Notes: generated by a model not told the origin, from the sequence alone. 12,383 bases of DNA from 66-474 sp035547895 (GCA_035547895.1 DASZTT010000021.1:1-12383), one strand, 5' to 3'; positions 1 to 6,672 are shown, numbered from the stretch's first letter. Translations and numbers: made by a program.

Positions 1-1274
1 ATCCGTGCGAGCGCTTCCTCGATGCCTTCGAAGCGTCCGATCGCGATGCCGAACTGCTTGCGGATGCGCGCGTACGCGCCGGTCGCGGCGACCGCCGTCC
101 GCACGAATCCGGTCGCGTTCGACGGCAGCGAAATGCCGCGCCCCACCGAAAGGCACTCGACCAGCATGCGCCAGCCGTGGCCCGCCATGTGCGGACCGCC
201 GATCAGCGTGTCGATCGGCACGAACACGTCCTTGCCGCGCAGCGGACCATTCTGGAATGGAATGTTGAGCGGGAAATGGCGGCGGCCGATTTCGAGGCCC
301 GGCGTTCCGCGCGGGATCAGCGCCAGCGTGATGCCGAGGTCTTCCTTCTCGCCCAGCAGGTGTTCCGGGTCGTACATCCGGAACGCGAGGCCCACCAGGG
401 TCGCGACCGGCGCCAGCGTGATGTAACGCTTGTCAAAGGTAAGTTTGATGCCAAGCGTTTCCCGGCCGTCGGCGCTTTGCTTGCACACGATGCCGTAGTC
501 CGGAATCGACGTGGCATCGGAACCCGCGTACGGACCTGTCAGGGCGAAGCACGGCACCTCGCGGCCATCGGCGAGGCGCGGCAGGTAATGGTTCTTCTGT
601 TCCTCGCTGCCATAGCGCAGCAGCAGTTCGGCCGGACCCAGCGAATTCGGCACCGCGACCAGCGACGACAGCGTCGCCGACATGCTGGAAAGTTTCTGCA
701 GCACTGCCGAGTGCGCGAGCGCGGAGAACTGCTTGCCGCCGTACCGCTTCGGAATGATCATCGCAAAGAAACCTTCGCGCTTGATGAACTCCCAGATCTC
801 CGGCGGCAGGTCCGCGATCTCGTGGGTGATGTGCCAGTCGTCGATCATCGCGCACAGCTTTTCGCACGGACCATCGAGGAAGGCCTGCTCTTCGGCGGAG
901 AGCTGCGGCTTCGGCTCGGACAAGAGCTTCGACCAGTCGGGCTTGCCGGCGAACAGTTCGCCTTCGAAACCGACGGTGCCGGCGTCCAGCGCGATCTGCT
1001 CGGTTTCGGAAATCTTCGGCAGCACGCGCTTGAACAGGTTCAGCAGTGGCGCCGCGAACAAGGCCCGGCGCAACGGCGTGAGGTTGAGCGGCAGCGCCAC
1101 GAACACCACGAACAGGCCGAGCAGCACCCACGTCGGGGTGAAGGCGTGCAGGCCCGAACCGACCACCAGGATCGTCACGATGGTCGCCAGCGTCCACTGC
1201 CACAGGCGGCTGCGGAAATACGCGCAGGCAATGCCGACGATCAAGGCGCAGACAAGAATGACGACGGTGTTCAT
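1..1274 (-). CDS. fadE: Acyl-CoA dehydrogenase FadE, 3' end outside the window
   Basis: FAD-dependent first step of fatty-acid beta-oxidation: acyl-CoA to trans-2-enoyl-CoA, electrons passing to ETF. The first 424 residues are visible; the gene is cut by the left edge (FadE proteins are about 815 aa). Residues 3-20, 27-43 and 47-63 are strongly hydrophobic, matching the membrane-associated N-terminus of large FadE proteins. The acyl-CoA dehydrogenase N-terminal and middle domains follow, with CFALTGPYAGSDA at 242-254, the FadE-like block KRYITLAPVATLVGLAF at 282-298, GRRHFPLNIPFQNGP at 330-344, and GWRMLVECLSVGRGISLPS at 367-385. Together these separate it from the short 380-aa acyl-CoA dehydrogenases. 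Its ATG overlaps the TGA of the upstream hydrolase (ATGA, 1271-1274), so translational coupling within one operon is likely. Control by the divergent TetR regulator is inferred. The family call is very secure. Confidence 0.95.
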   Translation of the reverse strand, partial: MNTVVILVCALIVGIACAYFRSRLWQWTLATIVTILVVGSGLHAFTPTWVLLGLFVVFVALPLNLTPLRRALFAAPLLNLFKRVLPKISETEQIALDAGTVGFEGELFAGKPDWSKLLSEPKPQLSAEEQAFLDGPCEKLCAMIDDWHITHEIADLPPEIWEFIKREGFFAMIIPKRYGGKQFSALAHSAVLQKLSSMSATLSSLVAVPNSLGPAELLLRYGSEEQKNHYLPRLADGREVPCFALTGPYAGSDATSIPDYGIVCKQSADGRETLGIKLTFDKRYITLAPVATLVGLAFRMYDPEHLLGEKEDLGITLALIPRGTPGLEIGRRHFPLNIPFQNGPLRGKDVFVPIDTLIGGPHMAGHGWRMLVECLSVGRGISLPSNATGFVRTAVAATGAYARIRKQFGIAIGRFEGIEEALAR

Positions 1275-2188
1275 GGGAAACTCCGCTGGATCGCCGCGCG
1301 CGGCAGCGGCGCGGGCACGGCATCAGGGTCGAGTGTAATCAGGAAGGGTTCGATCGCGGACGTGAACGCGGCGTTGTCGTCCCCCGCGAGTGTGTGCGTC
1401 GCGTGCGGGATTTCGACGTGGCGCGCGTGCGGCACGGCCTGCAGGAATTCCGCGACGGTGGCCTCGGACACGATATCGCTGCGTCCGCCCGAAACCAGCA
1501 GCGTGGGGACGTCGATATTGCGCGCGGCGTCCATCAGACGTTGCTGGTGACGCTCGCCCTCGTGCGCGACGGTATCCAGCAACGCCGGATCCCAATGCCA
1601 GCGCAGGCGCCCGTCCTCGCCGCGATGCAGCAACTGCGCGAGTTCGTAGCGATCCTTGCGGCGCCGGCGCTGTGGCAGATACGTGGCCACAGCGTCGGCC
1701 GCTTCGTCCAGTGAGGCGAACCCCCGCGGATGTGCGCGCATGAAACCCAGCATGCGTTCGACGCCCTCGCTTTCCCAGCGCGGCGTGATGTCCACCAGCA
1801 CCAGTGCGCGAAACGGATCGGGCCGGCTCTCTCCCGCCGCGACAAGACCGAGCAAGCCGCCCATCGACGCGCCGACCAGCACCGGGGGCGCGGCCAGCGA
1901 ACGGGCAACGGTGAGCAGGTCATCGACGAACTGCTCCAGCGCATAGTGCCCGTCCGCCAGGCGGCCGCTGTCGCCGTGACCGCGCGCATCGAAGGTGATC
2001 GCGTGCCAGCCGCGTGCGGCCAGCGTTTCCGCGACCCTCGCCCAGGCGTGCCGGCTCTGGCCGAAACCATGCGCGAACAGGACGGCCGGCGCATCGGCCG
2101 GTCCGCGCGTTTCGACCGCGAGCGCCAAGCCGTCGCGTGCGGTGATCGGGGCCAGGCGCGCGGCCGAAGGCGATTCGGGTATTTCCAT
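1271..2188 (-). CDS. Alpha/beta-fold hydrolase, operon partner of fadE
   Basis: A 305-aa cytoplasmic alpha/beta hydrolase with no signal peptide. Visible motifs are the oxyanion turn HGFG at 40-43, FDARGHGDSG at 66-75, the nucleophile elbow G-A-S-M-G at 106-110 (Ser108), a probable catalytic Asp238 in GGRSDIV, and His265 in THTLAGDD. An arginine-rich stretch at 174-180 lies in the cap region. The substrate cannot be read from sequence; esterase, lipase or acyl-CoA thioesterase-like activity would suit its place just upstream of fadE with a 4-bp stop/start overlap. I chose the ATG at 2188. A frame extension to a TTG at 2224 exists, but that TTG is the first base triplet of a good -35 box and would lie upstream of the predicted transcript start. 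With the 2188 start the mRNA would be leaderless. The family is secure; the physiological role is unknown. Confidence 0.9.
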   Translation of the reverse strand: MEIPESPSAARLAPITARDGLALAVETRGPADAPAVLFAHGFGQSRHAWARVAETLAARGWHAITFDARGHGDSGRLADGHYALEQFVDDLLTVARSLAAPPVLVGASMGGLLGLVAAGESRPDPFRALVLVDITPRWESEGVERMLGFMRAHPRGFASLDEAADAVATYLPQRRRRKDRYELAQLLHRGEDGRLRWHWDPALLDTVAHEGERHQQRLMDAARNIDVPTLLVSGGRSDIVSEATVAEFLQAVPHARHVEIPHATHTLAGDDNAAFTSAIEPFLITLDPDAVPAPLPRAAIQRSFP

Positions 2189-2202
2189 ACGCACCAGTAT
2201 GG
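2185..2202. promoter_or_regulatory. Perfect inverted repeat, candidate TetR operator
   Basis: CCATAC, six bases (GCACCA), then GTATGG: perfect 6-bp arms with a 6-bp spacer. On the minus strand it covers the hydrolase -10 box (2196-2201), the predicted transcription start and the ATG (2186-2188). It lies five bases from the proposed -35 of tetR. Size and placement fit an autoregulating TetR-family operator that represses the hydrolase-fadE operon. The symmetry is seen in the sequence; the binding protein is inferred from the divergent gene order. Confidence 0.55.
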
Positions 2203-2224
2203 TTTCATGCCAGGGCAGTGTCAA
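2196..2224 (-). promoter_or_regulatory. Sigma70-type promoter of the hydrolase-fadE operon, leaderless
   Basis: Reading the minus strand, TTGACA (2224-2219, a full match to the -35 consensus) is followed by a 17-base spacer and CATACT (2201-2196, four of six matches to TATAAT). Transcription about seven bases further on would begin at 2189-2188, at the A of the hydrolase ATG or one base before it. There is then no room for a Shine-Dalgarno sequence, so a leaderless message is predicted. Confidence 0.7.
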
Positions 2225-2235
2225 TTCGCTACAGT
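2207..2235 (+). promoter_or_regulatory. Candidate promoter of tetR, also leaderless
   Basis: ATGCCA (2207-2212, four of six -35 matches), a 17-base spacer and TACAGT (2230-2235, four of six -10 matches). The tetR ATG at 2242 is the seventh base after the -10 box, so transcription would start at or next to the start codon. The core is weaker than that of the opposing promoter, and the two overlap almost completely between 2207 and 2224, so the polymerases would compete. Confidence 0.45.
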
Positions 2236-2241
2236 ACGGTC

Positions 2242-2847
2242 ATGTCCACCCCATCGACTGCCTCCACCCCGGCCTCCCGCCGCGGCCACGCGCACGCGCG
2301 GCTTTCCGCCGCCGACTGGGAACGCGGCGCGCTGGAAATGATTGCCCAGGAAGGCGTCGATGCGCTGGCCGTGGAAGCATTGGCGCGCCGCCTCGGCGTC
2401 ACCAAGGGCAGCTTCTACTGGCACTTCAAGAACCGCGAAGCCTTGCTGCAGGCGGCGCTCAACCGTTGGGAAGCTGGCGACGACACGGAACTGCAGCATC
2501 ACATCGGGACGTCCGGCGCGGCCCCGCGCGAACGGCTCGGCGCCTTGTTCCGCTGGGTTTCCGGCGAGACCCAGGCGCACCGCATCTATGCTGCGCTGCT
2601 GCAGGCCCTGGACCACCCGCTGGTGCAACCCACCATGACCCGGGTTTCCCAACGGCGCATGGATTTCCTGGACACCGCCTTCCGCGAGGCCGGACTCGAT
2701 CCCGCCGCCGCAAGCCATCGCGCGCGGTTGACGTACGCAGCCTACGTCGGTTTCCTGCAACTGAACCTGACGCTGGAACTGCCGCATCTGTCGCACGACC
2801 AGTACGAAGCGTACGTGGAGCACGTGATCGCGACGCTCGTGCCTTAG
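2242..2847 (+). CDS. TetR/AcrR-family transcriptional regulator
   Basis: A 201-aa protein of normal TetR length. The N-terminal helix-turn-helix domain covers about residues 22-68, including LAVEALARRLGVTKGSFYWHF (42-62), the typical recognition-helix region of the family. The C-terminal ligand-binding part is helical and not diagnostic of a ligand. It is transcribed away from the hydrolase-fadE pair. With an inverted repeat in the shared promoter, the simplest reading is an autoregulating repressor of that operon that responds to a fatty acid or acyl-CoA; this is inference. I chose the ATG at 2242 because the frame can only be extended to 2218, eight codons further into the promoter, and no Shine-Dalgarno sequence favours that start. 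Residues 1-20 (Ser/Thr/Ala-rich, then basic) look like a flexible tail. Confidence 0.93.
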   Translation: MSTPSTASTPASRRGHAHARLSAADWERGALEMIAQEGVDALAVEALARRLGVTKGSFYWHFKNREALLQAALNRWEAGDDTELQHHIGTSGAAPRERLGALFRWVSGETQAHRIYAALLQALDHPLVQPTMTRVSQRRMDFLDTAFREAGLDPAAASHRARLTYAAYVGFLQLNLTLELPHLSHDQYEAYVEHVIATLVP

Positions 2848-3204
2848 ATATTGCGATCATCCCCGGTCGCGGCATCTGGATCGCGCCCCGCGAAAACCCC
2901 GGTCGTGCGTTGCCCACGGTCATCCGCCGCCTGGGCCTCCAGCAAGAGCCGCTTCGAACCCTCCCACGCATTCCGCAATGCTGCGACCGCACAATCGTGG
3001 TGCCGCGCCCCGCCTTGCAAAGCCCGCAGGCGCGGACTAACGTCACTTCCCCGCCCCGTTTTCCTGGGTGCAACGGCATTCCACGACATCCGGCCAAGCT
3101 CGACGTTCCTCGGTCGAAGGAAGGACATAAAAAAACCAACTGCCTTCCCGCTTCACGCAGACGGATGCGAACGACAAAGTTTTCTCCCTGGAGTATCACA
3201 ACCG
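2848..3204. other. 357-bp intergenic region between tetR and pckG
   Basis: I find no convincing gene here. The pckG frame stays open back to 2851, but that extension has low-complexity composition and lies outside the family's normal length. Just after tetR there is a perfect 6-bp inverted repeat (GCGATC 2853-2858 and GATCGC 2879-2884) with a long loop and no T-run, so it is not a convincing terminator. CCCCGGTCG occurs twice, about 35 bases apart. The last 90 bases are AT-richer, with an A-run at 3129-3135, and end in the Shine-Dalgarno-like CTGGAG (3188-3193). The long leader leaves room for control of pckG, but I recognise no riboswitch. Confidence 0.6.
3015..3043 (+). promoter_or_regulatory. 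Weak candidate promoter for pckG
   Basis: TTGCAA (3015-3020), a 17-base spacer and TAACGT (3038-3043). The -35 matches four of six positions, the -10 only three. It would give a leader of roughly 155 bases. The AT-richer stretch nearer the gene could hold the real start instead. Confidence 0.25.
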
Positions 3205-4998
3205 ATGCCAAGCAAACTCGATTCTCTGAACCGATGGGTTGACGACGTCGCAAAAAGGACGAAGCCCGATCACATCCACTGGTGCGACGGTTCCGACGCG
3301 GAATACAAGCAGCTCGTGGACGGGATGCTGAAGACCGGCGACCTCATCGAACTGAACCAGCAAACCCATCCGCGCTGCTACCTGCACCGTTCCGATCCGA
3401 AGGACGTCGCGCGCGTCGAAAAGCTCACCGTCATCTGCACCAGGGACAAGGACGACGCCGGCCCCAACAACAACTGGATGGACCCGGCCGAGGCGCACGC
3501 GAAGATCGATGCGTTGTTCGAAGGCTGCATGACCGGCCGCACGATGTACGTGATCCCGTACTGCATGGGTCCGCTCGGTTCGCCGCTGTCGCGCTGCGGC
3601 GTCGAGATCACCGACTCGCCGTACGTCGTCGCCAACATGCGCATCATGACCCGCATGGGCACCGCCGCGCTGGAACGCATCGAGCGCGAGGGAAGCTTCG
3701 TCAAGGCACTGCACTCGATCGGCGAACTCGATCCCGAGCGCCGCTGGATCATGCATTTCCCGGAAGAACTCACCATCAAGTCGTTCGGTTCGGGCTACGG
3801 CGGCAACGCGCTGCTGGGCAAGAAGTGCCATGCTTTGCGCATCGGTTCGTGGCAGGCGCGCAGCGAAGGCTGGCTGGCCGAGCACATGCTGATCGTCGGC
3901 ATCGAGAATCCGCAACACGAAATTCGCTACGTCGCGGCGGCGTTCCCGTCGGCCTGCGGCAAGACCAACCTCGCGATGCTGATTCCGCCGGAAGGCTACC
4001 GACGCGAAGGCTGGAAGGTGTGGACCGTGGGCGACGACATCTGCTGGATGCGCCCCGGCAAGGATGGACGCCTGTACGCGATCAACCCCGAGGCCGGTTA
4101 TTTCGGCGTCGCGCCCGGCACCTCGAAGAAAACCAACCCCAACGCCCTGGCGATGCTGCAGCACGACACCATCTTCACCAACGTCGCGGTCACCGAAGAC
4201 AACCAGCCATGGTGGGAAGGCCTGGATGACCGCACGCCGGTGAAGGACTGGCAGGGGCGTGACTACGATCCGAAAAACGGCCCCGCCGCGCATCCGAATT
4301 CGCGCTTCACCGTGCGCGCCAGCCAGTGCCCGAGCTGGTCACCGGAAGCCGAGAACGACGAAGGCGTGCCGATCGACGCGATCGTGTTCGGCGGACGCCG
4401 CGCCTCGGTGGTACCGCTGGTGCTGGAGGCGCGCGACTGGACCCACGGCGTGCTGCTGGGCGCCTCGATGGCCTCGGAAACCACCGCGGCCGCGACCGGC
4501 CAGGTCGGCGTGGTGCGCCGCGACCCGATGGCGATGAAACCCTTCTGCGGCTACAACTACGGCGACTACTTCGCGCACTGGCTGTCGTTCGACCAGCCCG
4601 GCGCCAGGCTGCCGAAGGTCTTCCACGTCAACTGGTTCCGCAAGGGCAAGGACGGCAAGTTCCTGTGGCCGGGCTTCGGCGACAACATGCGCGTGCTGGA
4701 GTGGATGCTGAAGCGCGTCACCGGCGAAGCCGGTGCCGTCGAAACGCCGATCGGCAACCTGCCGCGCGAGGAAGACCTGAATCTCGAAGGCCTGAATCTC
4801 GCGGACGGCACGCTCGATGAACTGTTCCGCGTGGACAACGCCGAATGGCGCGACGAGGAAGCCGCGATCGGCGAATACCTCGCGGACTACGGTTCACGCC
4901 TGCCCGGCAAGCTGAAAGCCGAGCAGCAACGCGTTGCCGATACGCTGGAAGCCGCGGAGCCCGCCACGCCGGCGCGCAAGGCCGCTGCGGCAAATTGA
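3205..4998 (+). CDS. pckG: Phosphoenolpyruvate carboxykinase (GTP)
   Basis: Converts oxaloacetate plus GTP to PEP, GDP and CO2: the committing step of gluconeogenesis, in the cytoplasm (EC 4.1.1.32). At 597 aa it has the usual length of the GTP-dependent class, not of the ATP-dependent PckA class. Visible motifs are TRDKDDAGPNNNW at 79-91, PYCMGPLGSPLSRCGVEITDS at 118-138, SGYGGNALLGKKCHALRIGS at 196-215 (substrate- and metal-site lysines), the P-loop FPSACGKTNLAML at 247-259 with the class-typical Cys251 and Lys253, and VGDDICWM at 275-282 with metal-binding aspartates. The ATG at 3205 gives the family-length N-terminus and has CTGGAG 11 bases upstream. It appears monocistronic: a long leader lies before it and a palindromic repeat after it. 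Next to fadE it suits growth on fatty acids, but co-regulation is only inferred. Confidence 0.97.
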   Translation: MPSKLDSLNRWVDDVAKRTKPDHIHWCDGSDAEYKQLVDGMLKTGDLIELNQQTHPRCYLHRSDPKDVARVEKLTVICTRDKDDAGPNNNWMDPAEAHAKIDALFEGCMTGRTMYVIPYCMGPLGSPLSRCGVEITDSPYVVANMRIMTRMGTAALERIEREGSFVKALHSIGELDPERRWIMHFPEELTIKSFGSGYGGNALLGKKCHALRIGSWQARSEGWLAEHMLIVGIENPQHEIRYVAAAFPSACGKTNLAMLIPPEGYRREGWKVWTVGDDICWMRPGKDGRLYAINPEAGYFGVAPGTSKKTNPNALAMLQHDTIFTNVAVTEDNQPWWEGLDDRTPVKDWQGRDYDPKNGPAAHPNSRFTVRASQCPSWSPEAENDEGVPIDAIVFGGRRASVVPLVLEARDWTHGVLLGASMASETTAAATGQVGVVRRDPMAMKPFCGYNYGDYFAHWLSFDQPGARLPKVFHVNWFRKGKDGKFLWPGFGDNMRVLEWMLKRVTGEAGAVETPIGNLPREEDLNLEGLNLADGTLDELFRVDNAEWRDEEAAIGEYLADYGSRLPGKLKAEQQRVADTLEAAEPATPARKAAAAN

Positions 4999-5008
4999 CG
5001 CGAAACAC

Positions 5009-5034
5009 ACCTTCCCCCGCTAGCGGGGGAAGGT
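5009..5034. repeat. 26-bp perfect palindrome, probable dispersed intergenic repeat
   Basis: ACCTTCCCCCGCT followed by AGCGGGGGAAGGT, a gap-free perfect palindrome starting 11 bases after the pckG stop. It continues into a G-rich tail (TACCCAAGGCGGACTGGGG and following bases). From memory, very similar elements, a CTTCCCCCGC / GCGGGGGAAG hairpin with a GGCGGA-TGGGGG tail, recur between genes in Xanthomonadales genomes. It could act as a transcript-end stabiliser or weak terminator for pckG, but there is no T-run. The symmetry is seen; repeat-family membership is recalled, not searched. Confidence 0.75.
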
Positions 5035-5056
5035 ACCCAAGGCGGACTGGGGGGAG

Positions 5057-5078
5057 AGTCTCGCGATGCAGTCTCGCG
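5057..5078 (+). repeat. Two-copy direct repeat at the start of the membrane-protein gene
   Basis: AGTCTCGCG occurs at 5057-5065 and 5070-5078, a 13-base period. Each copy is followed closely by an ATG (5066 and 5081), so the duplication gives the next gene two in-frame starts. Only the first has a good Shine-Dalgarno sequence (GGGGAGAG, 5051-5058). Confidence 0.5.
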
Positions 5079-5848
5079 TGATGACAAGCACCGAAAAATT
5101 GAAGGCGGCGCGAGATCGCTTCAAGGCGCTGGGAATCAACCCGAATATGGGTGCGCCTCCGATTATTCGCGTGTTCTGGCTTGTGGGGATTCCGGCTCCA
5201 CCACTCGTTTTTCTACGGTTCGGCACGATCGCCTTGATCACTGGCGCCTTCTTCGCCGTGTTCTGGGGCTTCTTGATGTGGTTCTTCTTTTGGTCGGGTC
5301 CCGGCACGCCCATGTGGGTTGTGTATGGTGCACCGGCCTTGGCTGGGGCAGTATTCGGCCTTTACAACGCGTGGCGTATGCGTGCAGCCGCTCAGAAGCT
5401 CGATCTGCCGTTGTGGGCTGAGTACAACGGAAAGCCTTTTGGGATACGCGCCGAGACTAGTCAGCCCAACGCCAGCTCTGCGGGAGCATCAAGCGCAGGA
5501 CACCAGACCCGATTCACAAGAATCGCGCCATGTCCATACTGTGGCGGCTCGATTCCTTTGGGATTGTCGTCATTTCTTCCTCGGCCCTTTGTTGGTCCTC
5601 GCATCACCTGCCCTCACTGTCACAAGCGTTGCACTTTGCGGCTGTGGTTGCGTTTCTCTGCGTCGCTCGCCGGGTTTTCTATCTGCATGACCATAATCAT
5701 GCTGTTCATCACATCCATGGTCATCATGCATTTCGATAGCCAAGCATTGATGTACGTGGTTGTCATCGCGTCCATTTTGACTTGGATGGCGACACAGATA
5801 ATCATCTGCTTCAAATATGGCGTGCTTGTCAAGTCGAAGATCCAATAA
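5066..5848 (+). CDS. Membrane protein: DUF6404-like N-terminus joined to a zinc ribbon
   Basis: 260 aa, function unknown. Residues about 7-76 resemble DUF6404: a short amphipathic helix, then ALGINPNMGAPPIIRVFWLVGIPAPP and an aromatic-rich membrane helix at about 53-76. A second helix lies at 84-104. A polar Ser/Ala linker (131-147) leads to a four-cysteine zinc ribbon, CPYC at 156-159 and CPHC at 182-185 (plus Cys189), and two further helices at about 196-222 and 226-248. Four helices with the ribbon between the pairs put the ribbon on one membrane face, probably cytoplasmic. DUF6404 proteins are, as I recall, much shorter, so this looks like a fusion. GC is clearly lower than in its neighbours: 31/60 at 5641-5700 and 26/60 at 5761-5820, against 46/60 at 4441-4500 in pckG. 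That suggests acquired DNA. The start at 5066 has a strong Shine-Dalgarno sequence; 5081 has none. The DUF assignment is from memory and moderate. Confidence 0.75.
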   Translation: MQSRVMTSTEKLKAARDRFKALGINPNMGAPPIIRVFWLVGIPAPPLVFLRFGTIALITGAFFAVFWGFLMWFFFWSGPGTPMWVVYGAPALAGAVFGLYNAWRMRAAAQKLDLPLWAEYNGKPFGIRAETSQPNASSAGASSAGHQTRFTRIAPCPYCGGSIPLGLSSFLPRPFVGPRITCPHCHKRCTLRLWLRFSASLAGFSICMTIIMLFITSMVIMHFDSQALMYVVVIASILTWMATQIIICFKYGVLVKSKIQ

Positions 5849-5962
5849 ATACATTTGGCTTTTAGTCATTGAGTCAATACGCCCGCTGAGTGGATCGCTT
5901 TACTCGAGCGTCACGGTTAATTCGATCGCGGCGCAGAGCACTTCACGAGCGAAGAAGCGCTT

Positions 5963-6631
5963 TCAAGCTACCGCCGGCGCATCCGCCTGCGCTTCCGGCG
6001 CGGCGCGCTTGAACGCGTCGAGTTTCGCGCAGGCCGCCTCGATCGCGGCAATCGTCGGGTACGCCGACAACGGGACCTCGAAGCGGCGTGCGTTGTAGAC
6101 CTGCGGGATCAGGCAGCAATCCGCAAGCGTGGGCGTGTCGCCTTCGCAGAATTTGCCCGTATGCCCACCGGACGCCAGCACCGCCTCGATCGCATCGAAG
6201 CCGATCTTGATCCAGTGCCGCGACCACCCGGTCTTCTGCTCGTCGCTCGCGCCGAGTTCGCGTTGCAGGTATTGCAGCACGCGCAGATTGCCCAGCGGGT
6301 GGATGTCGCAGACGATCATCTGCGCGAGTGCGCGGACGCGCGCGCATGCCAGCGCCGCGCGCGGCAGCAGGCGCGGCGTTTCGGGGTAGGCTTCTTCCAG
6401 GTATTCGATGATGGCCATCGATTCGCGCAGCACGTGCTTGCCGTCCACCAGGGCCGGGATCAGCTGCTGCGGATTCAACTTGCGGTATTCGTCATGATGC
6501 TGCTCGCCGCCGTCGCGCAGCAGGTGCACGGGCGCGATCGCGTAATCCATGCCCTTCAGGTTCAGCGCGATGCGCACCCGGTACGCGGCGCTGGATCGCC
6601 AATAGCTGTAGAGGGTTCGGGTGTTCGGCAT
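5963..6631 (-). CDS. maiA: Maleylacetoacetate isomerase (zeta-class GST)
   Basis: Glutathione-dependent cis-trans isomerisation of maleylacetoacetate to fumarylacetoacetate in tyrosine/homogentisate catabolism (EC 5.2.1.2), cytoplasmic. 222 aa, close to the usual 210-220. The thioredoxin-like N-terminal domain opens with LYSYWRSSAAYRVRIALNLKG (7-27), which carries the zeta-class Ser13-Ser14. Next come NPQQLIPALVDG (53-64, cis-Pro59) and the glutathione gamma-glutamyl contact ESMAIIEYLEE (70-80). The helical C-terminal domain has GDTPTLADCCLIPQVYNARRF at 164-184. The Cys of the eukaryotic SSC motif is Ala15, which I recall as common in bacterial MaiA. No hmgA or fahA lies nearby, so related activities (maleylpyruvate isomerase, general GST) remain possible. 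The frame is open upstream beyond 6631, but only the ATG at 6631 gives the family N-terminus. It is convergent with the membrane-protein gene and divergent from pgk. Confidence 0.9.
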   Translation of the reverse strand: MPNTRTLYSYWRSSAAYRVRIALNLKGMDYAIAPVHLLRDGGEQHHDEYRKLNPQQLIPALVDGKHVLRESMAIIEYLEEAYPETPRLLPRAALACARVRALAQMIVCDIHPLGNLRVLQYLQRELGASDEQKTGWSRHWIKIGFDAIEAVLASGGHTGKFCEGDTPTLADCCLIPQVYNARRFEVPLSAYPTIAAIEAACAKLDAFKRAAPEAQADAPAVA

Positions 6632-6672
6632 GGCGGTGTCCGCAACGTTCGAAAATGCCGAGCGTAATGGAA

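Noticed and set aside
177..1550. A 457-codon plus-strand open frame opposite fadE and the hydrolase end
   Set aside because: FadE and hydrolase motifs on the minus strand explain the region; the plus-strand product is Arg/Gln-rich shadow sequence.
2851..3204. N-terminal extension of pckG by 118 codons
   Set aside because: The frame is open, but the 597-aa protein from ATG 3205 already matches family length, has a ribosome-binding site, and the extension has no recognisable domain.
5009..5034. Palindrome read as a rho-independent terminator of pckG
   Set aside because: There is no T-run on either side and the perfect palindrome has essentially no loop, so a dispersed repeat is the better label; a role in transcript stability is not excluded.
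6585..6595. Loss of the catalytic-motif cysteine in MaiA (Ser-Ser-Ala rather than Ser-Ser-Cys)
   Set aside because: As I recall this is the usual state in many bacterial maleylacetoacetate isomerases, and the serines are kept, so it is not a sign of decay.
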